Shown here one piece after another: positions 57,653 through 64,000 of a stretch of 64,000 nt of DNA. Positions within the stretch are counted from its first letter, which is position 1. Each line of letters starts with the position of its first letter. Origin of the DNA: Byssochlamys sp. IMV 00236 (Eukaryota > Ascomycota > Eurotiomycetes > Eurotiales > Thermoascaceae); assembly GCA_001931875.2 (NCBI GenBank), contig MSJH02000095.1, positions 1-64,000 of the forward strand. The letters are read 5' to 3'. The position numbers and the translations under genes are program-made. The notes under the pieces were generated by a model. The model saw only the letters and a list, made by a program, of their open reading frames with translations. It was not told the origin of the DNA and made no database searches.

Positions 57653-58020
57653 AGTTGCTTTGCAGAGAGAAAAAGAAAACTTTTTTTTTTTTTTCTCTCA
57701 CTTGAAATTTTTTAAATGACGAAATATGATTGGATATATTTTGCTTTGCAGTTGTAATCAAAATAATGTGGTCTATTGAAAAAGTCCTTAATGAATAGTC
57801 TTTCTTTAGATGCTTTCTTTTAGTTTAACCTCTACCTTTAGAAGTCCTACTTGGGTTATTTATAAAGAAGAGAGATAGGGAAAATAGTAATGGGCTGATA
57901 TTATTGGTTAAACAAGGCACAGATACACTTACACACACGTTTCAGATTGACTTTCCTTCGGTATTTCAATAGATCTTTTTTTCTTAAATACACACAATAA
58001 TCAGAGAGAGAGAGAAAGGG
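57653..58020. promoter_or_regulatory. divergent promoter, Bye1-like / VPS54
   Basis: 368 bp between two start codons on opposite strands. Contains T-rich tracts next to the minus-strand gene and a GAGAGA stretch directly before the VPS54 ATG. No single clear TATA box. Confidence 0.5.
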
Positions 58021-61000
58021 ATGCCCTCTAATGCTTCACCGCCTTCAGAAGCTTCTTCAGAAAGTACATTTCAAAAAGCATCGACTTCAGCCAATACAAG
58101 TCAATCAACTTCTCCAGTAAACACGAATGCACCTACCATCCGACCACTTGCTCGAGAGCGACCCTATGCACGCGAAGAATATAACAACAACAACAACAAC
58201 AATAGCAGACCTCCATCTATACGCTCTGCAGCTTCATATGGCAGAACTCTTAGTAGACTGACAGCAGGGCATCATGCACGTCATCACTCCAACTATTCAA
58301 GCTTCAGTACCATCAGCGAAAATGTTTTGCCTTGGACAACTCAAGATATTGGCTTTAATGCAATCTCAGGTAATTCTCAACAACAGCAATTCACATGAAT
58401 TCGTCCCTAATTTATTGGAAAAACTAAAACAAAAAGATAAATAAGGTGTTCTGAACGATCCCGCAAAACGCTCTCAAGACGTCTACAAGCCAACCAAGGC
58501 AGACATTCCTCCAGTAGCACACGCGACCATTCCTCGAATAAGACCAACCGATTTTGAAACCTACCTGAACCATATTGGACCTGTCTTTGAAAGATACAGC
58601 AACAACCGAAAGTTACTGAATGCAGCAATACAAGAACAAGAAGAAGAAGAAGAAGAACGACAGGCTCAGGCAATTTCAAAACGAGGCAGAAATCCTTACA
58701 GTTTACCTCCTCAACATATATTGTCGAGTGAAAGTCTGTTGGACGACGACGTATCAAAGACACCACCTCGAGAGCTGCCTATGCTCGAGAATGTACCGTC
58801 CATCTTTTTCGAGCCCGATTTTCTTCTCGAGAACCCTCAGGTGTTTGACACTGTCTGTGAAGGTGCCAACATTGTCGAAAGCAATAGCGGGCCTGTACTG
58901 ACCATTCTGCAGGAGAAGTTGTCTTATTACTTGGATACAGTTGAAATACACCTCTTGCGCGAAATTGAAAACAGATCCTCTTCGTTCTTTGAAGCATTGT
59001 CAAACCTACAAGCCTTACATCAACAGACTGTGGATTGTATATCTCAGATTCATGCCATTCGACAAAAGATGAAACGGATCCAGGATACTGAATGTAAAGA
59101 TGGACTAGAAGTCATTCGGCTCCAAGTCAGAAAGAGAAACTTGGAGAAACTTTACAGCATTACGATGGCCGTAAAGAACATAAGAACAGTGCAACCTACG
59201 ATCCAAGCATTACTCACTGAAGGTGATTACTTTGCAGCACTTGATCTCATACAGACCACAAAGGACGCTCTTGATGATCCTGAACAAGGACTCGTTGGTA
59301 TAACGTCATTGGCAAATTTCTCAAGCGAGCTAGACGAGATGCAAAAGTCTGTGAGCATCATGATGCAACATGACTTTTTGAGCCTTTTGCTATCTGATTT
59401 TTCATTTCACTTGAATAGTGTAAAAAAAGAGTTGACCATGTTGGATGTACAAGAGAACACTATCGAAAACGACCTGTCCGAGAAGCTCTTGCGAAACATC
59501 AAAGGCCTCATTCGCACCGATACGATGTTGTCGACGCTTCAAAATTACAAAGAGCGATTGTTGGTAGAGATCAAGGATATGGTTAGGAAACGACATCCGC
59601 TAGGTGGCACTACAGATGCATCCGAGCAGGGATTTACAAGGCAGCTGAAAGCGATGCCCTTTGTTTCCTTTTTTCAGATGCTACTAAACGTCCTTTCGAT
59701 CCTCATTCAAGCTATCCTTCGAGCATCTGCCTACCACACCATGTTCACCCTACAGCTGACACCTGAGCTCGAACAGGAGTCATCAGATGTTGTCTCTGCT
59801 GTTGCAGAACTCGCTCAAGCTCAATGCAGAAAGCTGATTGTATCCAGAAACGAACAAAACGCGCTATTGAATCCAACAGACTTTTATCGTTTATCGCGTG
59901 TTCTCGACACGTTTGTGGCTCAGTGTGAGGTGTACTCTAGCGGTCGTGGTCTGCGCAATCTCATCATGAGCCAACAGCGATCATTTGTTGATCATTTCCA
60001 CATGGAACGTGTCAAACAGGAGACCCAACTGATCGAAAATGAGCAATGGGCCGTAAGCGAGGTGCCCTTTGAATTCCAGACGATCGTCAGCCAACTCTGT
60101 GATGGTAACGTGACTCATTTGGTGGATGAAGCCGGTGAAGATAAGCAGGAAAAGAGCAGTAAGAAGCATCTGATGATTGACGGGCAGAGCTTTTATGTGG
60201 TTGGTTGTACTTTGCTTATACTCAAAATGTTTCAAGATTATACCAAATGTGTTTATAACTTGAAAAACATTGCAATTGATATTGTTCAAAAGCTGATCGA
60301 ATTACTCAAGGTTTTTGTTTGACATTTTATAAATTGGATGGTATGCTGACCTTTTTTTTCATATAGCTGTTCAATTCGAGAGTCTGTCAGGTCATATTAG
60401 GAGCAGGAGCGATGCAGTCAGCAGGGTTAAAGAACATTACGGCAAAGCACTTGGCATTAGCCTCGCAGTCGATAGGTGTCATGATAGTGCTTATCCCAAA
60501 ACTGAACAAGTGCATATATCCATTGATTGAACAAAACAATAATTTAGTTTCAGAGTTTGATCGCATTGTGAAAGATTATTCGAACCATCAAAGTGAAATT
60601 CATAAAAAGCTAGTGGCAATCATGAACGAGCGTTTTAATGCCCACGTAAAGTCAATGCAGTCTATTGATTGGGATGAAGAAGAGGAAATAGAAAAGAATG
60701 CAAATGCTTATATGGAAACTTTGGTGACAGAAACAATTCGACTGCACAAAGTTCTCTCTAAATATTTGCCTGTGGATGAATTGAAGGTAAATAGAAAATG
60801 TAAATATTAATTGATAGCTGACATGTATTCTAGTTTATCATGTCTCAAGTGTTTGATTCTTTTTCAACTCAATTCTCAAAAGAGATATCCAATATTGTCA
60901 TAAAGACAGAAAAGGGGAAAAAGAGGCTTTTGAAAGACATTGAGTTCTTTATACATCGTCTCGAATCCTTACAGCACGTTGACCCACCTTCTGATACGAT

Positions 61001-61043
61001 TATAGAAGCAGTGAATGCAAAAAGCTGTGAAAGCACAAAATAA
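58021..61043 (+). CDS. VPS54: GARP complex subunit Vps54
   Basis: Exons 58021-58369, 58446-60310, 60367-60786 and 60834-61043 encode 947 residues, normal for Vps54. A Ser/Asn-rich disordered N-terminus (about 1-120) leads to the coiled-coil/Vps54-N region (FFEPDFLLENPQVFDTV, LQALHQQTVDCISQIHAIRQ) and the C-terminal helical rod (NARVCQ-type: LFNSRVCQVILGAGAMQSAG, LKNITAKHLALASQSIGVMI). Vps54 with Vps51-53 tethers endosome-derived vesicles at the tr-Golgi. The third intron starts with a weak GTTTTT donor (60311). End of the protein KSCESTK-stop. Confidence 0.9.
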
Positions 61044-61492
61044 CCCATTGTAAAAATAAAAATAAAAAAAAGATATTTAATCTCCGCTATTTGCCTTTCC
61101 GGACAAGGGAAATGATTGACAAAACCAACAGTGAGCCAGGTGAGGCTGAGATTCCTTCCTTTATTTTTCACGTATGTATCATAATCCATAGTGAAGAGAA
61201 AGAGAATAAAGGAGAGGGAGATTAGGATGAAGAATGAAATGATGGATCAGATTAAATGGATGAATGAATTTTGATATGGATTAGATTGTTTATCGACAGA
61301 TTTGACATGTTTTCTTTTCGAGTGAAAAAAAAAAGTGTCTACATTATGAACACGACAATGTCATTCTTCATTCTAATCTCCAATTGTGTGTGTGTGTGCG
61401 TGTGTGTGTGTGTGAAAAAGAATAATAGGGAATGAATAGAGTTCAATGACATGGTGAACTAACATTTCTTCATATACAATCAACAGTCAAAG
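61044..61492. other. intergenic interval with GT microsatellite
   Basis: 449 bp; holds the VPS54 3' UTR and the eS7 promoter. A GT-type microsatellite runs from about 61386 to 61414. No other element recognised. Confidence 0.6.
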
Positions 61493-62122
61493 ATGGCTTC
61501 TAACAAGATTGTTAAGAAAGCTGGTGCCCCAGCTGCTAATGAGTTCGAACTCTCCGTTGCTCAAGCCCTTGTTGATCTCGAAACCAGCGTTCCCGACTTG
61601 AAGGCTCTCCGTGCTCTTCAAATCTCTGCTGCCAAGGAGGTAATAACACTTTATAATTGTCCAAATCAGTGGCTAACTTTCTCTTGACAGGTTGAACTCG
61701 GTGGTGGTAAGAAGGCTATCGTCATCTTTGTCCCTGTTCCTAGCCTCAATGCTTTCCACAAGATTCAAGCTAGACTCACTCGTGAGCTCGAGAAGAAGTT
61801 CTCTGATCGCCACGTTGTCTTTGTTGCTCAACGTCGTATCTTGCCTGTCCCCACTCGTCGCTCCAACGACAAGCAACCCCGTCCTAGAAGCCGTACTTTG
61901 ACTGCTGTTCACGATGCTATCTTGGACGACCTCGTTTACCCCACTGAAATTGTTGGCAAGAGACTCCGTCAAAAGGTTGATGGCTCCAAGACTCTCAAGG
62001 TCTTCCTTGATGCCAAGGATGCCACTTCTCTTGAATACAAGCTTGACACCTTCTCTGCTGTCTACAAGAAGCTCACTGGCAAGAACGTCGTTTTTGAATT
62101 CCCTGCCAATGCTGAATTCTAA
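61493..62122 (+). CDS. RPS7: 40S ribosomal protein eS7
   Basis: Exons 61493-61639 and 61691-62122 encode 192 residues, full length. Signature pieces are [55 protein letters not shown] and [20 protein letters not shown]. Codon use is strongly biased to C-ending codons (AAG, CGT/CTC, GCT), as expected for a highly expressed gene. A component of the small subunit, involved in early SSU processome assembly. Confidence 0.97.
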
Positions 62123-62379
62123 AGATGAACACGGATCAAAAATGAAGAAAGAGGGTGCACGTTTCATGGATTTTGTCTTTTAAATAAAGAAAAAAGTAGC
62201 ATTTTCATAAAAAGAATTATTATATTTAGATAGGATGAGAGAGAGAGAGAGAGAGAGAGCGAATTTGAAGGTTATATTTCGTGTACAAACTATAGCCTTA
62301 TTCACATAACAATAATGGCATCCTTTGTATGTTCTACACATAAACAGCCGTGCATTGGGGGGCGAAAGAGAGCTGTCAA

Positions 62380-62517
62380 TCAACAATAGGGCAGAGAGCC
62401 CCGATTTACTGGCCAGTCCGTACCGGACAATATGCCCTGGGCTACTCTAATTATTTCTCCGCTTGAGTCCACACCTGTTTTTGGCGCTGCAACAGAAGAG
62501 GAGGAAGCAGATGCCAT
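62380..62517 (-). CDS. possible 45-residue small ORF
   Basis: ATG-started frame reading MASASSSSVAAPKTGVDSSG, then EIIRVAQGILSGTDWPV and ending GSLPYC-stop. GC content is higher than in flanking DNA. The opposite strand is also open here, so the frame may be incidental. No family recognised. Confidence 0.2.
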   Translation of the reverse strand: MASASSSSVAAPKTGVDSSGEIIRVAQGILSGTDWPVNRGSLPYC

Positions 62518-62601
62518 ACAGTGGCCCTCCCTCTTTTTTCTACGCCGTTAGGAATACCCAAAGTATGTATACATAATTTATAAATAACGGATGGATGGAT
62601 A

Positions 62602-62610
62602 TATATAAAA
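62602..62610 (+). promoter_or_regulatory. TATA-like element of eS12
   Basis: TATATAAAA about 125 bp upstream of the eS12 ATG, followed by GA-rich sequence. Confidence 0.4.
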
Positions 62611-62732
62611 AAGAGAGAGCGATGGATGTCATATTGAATGGATAAAATAATGATGAGAGAGGAGGAGGGAGGAGAAGGGGAGGATAGCGTCTGCCATGTT
62701 CAAGTTTGACATTAACACAACTCAACTATAGC

Positions 62733-63278
62733 ATGTCCGACCACGAAGAAGTTATTGATAGCCAAGAAGTCGAAGTTGCCGTTGAAACCACTTCTGGACA
62801 AATGTCTGTTGAAGATGCTCTTCAAGAAGTTCTTCGTCGTGCTTTGGTCCACGACGGTCTTGCTCGCGGTTTAAAGGAAGCCGTCAAGGCTTTGGACAGG
62901 TATGCCAATCTATTTGTGTTTGTGAGCGTGTGTGATTAAATAACAATGATTTTATATAGACGTCAAGCTCACTTGGCCGTTCTCGTCGAATCCTGTACCG
63001 AATCTGAATACATCAAGTTGGTTGAAGCCCTCTGTGCTGAACACAACATCAACTTGATCAAGGTTGCTGACGCCAAGAAGCTTGGTGAATGGGCTGGTCT
63101 TTGCAAGATTGATCGTGAAGGTAACGCCCGTAAGGTCGTTGGCTGCTCTTGTGTTGCTGTCACTGATTTCGGAGAAGAATCCGAAGCTATGAACGTCCTC
63201 TTGGATTGTAAGTATATGATTTTCTTTATTAAAACGTGTCACTCATATCGATCATCTTTAGACTTCAAGACTCGTTAA
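62733..63278 (+). CDS. RPS12: 40S ribosomal protein eS12
   Basis: Exons 62733-62899, 62960-63207 and 63262-63278 encode 143 residues. L7Ae/L30e-type fold: [60 protein letters not shown] and [20 protein letters not shown]. The last exon contributes only YFKTR. Start at MSDHEE; the ORF track-like upstream in-frame ATG-less extension is excluded because the ATG at 62733 matches the family N-terminus. Strong codon bias, as eS7. Confidence 0.97.
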
Positions 63279-63708
63279 ATTAGCTCCCTTGTTTGTCGCA
63301 GTAACAAAGAAGATTGTATTTAAAAATAAATTAAGCCCTTTCTGCTGTATACATAAAGTTTGGTCCTTATTTTTTTTTTTTTGTTTTTGGTGATGTTTTT
63401 GAGCGTTGGTGTAGCCTGTTCAACCACAGTGTGTGGTAAAGATTAGCTAATACTTTCTGTATGTATGTACGTATGTGGTTATTTTGCTTATTCCCAGGCA
63501 CACATCAAAAACATACTTTGACAACCAAGTCACGTAGTTTTTTAATACATGCATCAATAATATCTTAACACTATTCTGCAGTGGTCGAAGGCAATCATGG
63601 ACATGTTTCTCTCTTGATATTTCATTTCAATCTCAGACGTGACTTTTGTCGACAGGAAAACATTTACCTCTTCTTTTTCCCTACTTTATATACACATTTC
63701 AATAAATT
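63279..63708. other. intergenic interval
   Basis: 430 bp with eS12 3' UTR and LSM7 promoter. Nothing further recognised. Confidence 0.6.
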
Positions 63709-63968
63709 ATGTCAGAAAGAGTAAATTATTTATTCATCAACTGAAGAGAATCTTTAAATACTCATCAAATATCTATAGGGCGGTCGTGGTCAATATAGCA
63801 ACCGAGGTGGAGACAGAGGAGGCCGTGGTGGTGGACGTGGTGGTGGCAGGGGAGGCAGAGGAGGCTACCACAACGCTTCACAAGAAAAACCTAAAAAGGA
63901 GTCCATCTTGGACTTGAGTAAATATATGGAAAAAAAGATTCGCGTCCGATTTAATGGAGGACGAGAAG
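63709..63968 (+). CDS. LSM7: LSM7, U6 snRNA/mRNA-decay Sm-like protein, 5' part
   Basis: A 12-nt first exon (63709-63720, ATG plus three codons) is followed by an intron to 63778 and exon 2 (63779-63968); the gene continues beyond the window. After an RGG-rich segment (GGRGQYSNRGGDRGG, then GGGRGGGRGGRGG) comes the Lsm7 start KKESILDLSKYMEKKIRVRF and NGGREG, the Sm1 motif. LSM7 is part of the Lsm1-7 ring (decapping) and the Lsm2-8 ring (U6 snRNP). The donor after GGACGAGAAG (63969) fits the family, with the sequence GGRE-x-TG expected next. Confidence 0.9.
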
Positions 63969-64000
63969 GTGAATTGAAAATAACAAAAAAGCTGCATCTA

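Larger units (their letters stand above)
62123..62732. other. intergenic interval between two ribosomal-protein genes
   Basis: 610 bp. An AG microsatellite at about 62236-62259, a GC-balanced piece at about 62380-62550 that is open on both strands (see the 45-codon frame), and a TATATAAAA at 62602-62610 before eS12. Confidence 0.5.

Noticed and set aside
1..64000. CRISPR arrays, prophage or bacterial operons
   Set aside because: The sequence is intron-rich nuclear fungal DNA; no spaced repeats of that type exist.

Overview
This window is fungal genomic DNA, most likely from Mucorales (Mucoromycota). The grounds are AT-rich intergenic DNA, many short GT-AG introns (about 45-75 nt), the gene repertoire (rhizopuspepsin-like protease, a CYP505-type self-sufficient P450, sideroflexin, Vps54, Med15) and the mix of ancestral eukaryotic genes with yeast-type ones. 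It is nuclear chromosome sequence; no rRNA or convincing tRNA gene was found. I rebuilt gene models by hand from reading frames, splice sites and family motifs, so exon borders may be off by a base or two.

Layout. 1-6.4 kb: 3' part of an amidohydrolase with two tandem domains, a secreted aspartic protease and a small GPI-anchored Kre9/Knh1-like wall protein, separated by long gene-poor stretches. 8.6-16.4 kb: alpha/beta hydrolase, ZNHIT2-like HIT zinc-finger protein, TMEM41/TVP38-type VTT membrane protein, a VC0807-like membrane protein, and a 668-residue homologue of the Integrator subunit INTS13/Asunder. 16.6-31.7 kb: a TIM-barrel-like plus sulfatase-modifying-factor-fold fusion interrupted by a TA-repeat frameshift, trehalose-6-phosphate phosphatase, a DHA2-type MFS exporter, mitochondrial tyrosyl-tRNA synthetase, a PAS protein, a Get2/CAMLG-like protein and an MCH1-like MFS transporter. 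31.7-37 kb: gene-poor, with two possible noncoding transcription units sharing a repeat. 37-48.8 kb: P450-reductase fusion with an unusual N-terminal domain, SAGA subunit Ada1, a broken retrotransposon, a tandem CCCH (TIS11-type) RNA-binding protein, a secreted RlpA-like double-psi barrel protein and a class I/II aminotransferase. 49.3-64 kb is dense and housekeeping: sideroflexin, Med15, a PH-domain protein, a Bye1/PHF3-like PHD-TFIIS-SPOC protein, Vps54, ribosomal proteins eS7 and eS12, and the start of LSM7.

How the genes relate. There is no operon or metabolic cluster. Several genes act on RNA polymerase II and RNA: Med15 and Ada1 (coactivators), the Bye1-like protein (elongation), the INTS13-like protein (Integrator), CCCH and LSM7 (mRNA decay and U6). 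A second theme is membranes and trafficking (Vps54, Get2-like, VTT, VC0807-like, sideroflexin). Many neighbours are divergent over short shared promoters (11.3, 16.4 and 57.7 kb) or convergent with little or no spacer (14.03 kb overlapping stops; 30.0 kb).

Most notable: an INTS13-like gene in a fungus, a beta-grasp-like domain in front of a CYP505 enzyme, a CCCH gene split so finely that it leaves no long ORF, two GC-AG introns required to keep family motifs intact, and a frameshifting microsatellite inside an otherwise conserved gene.
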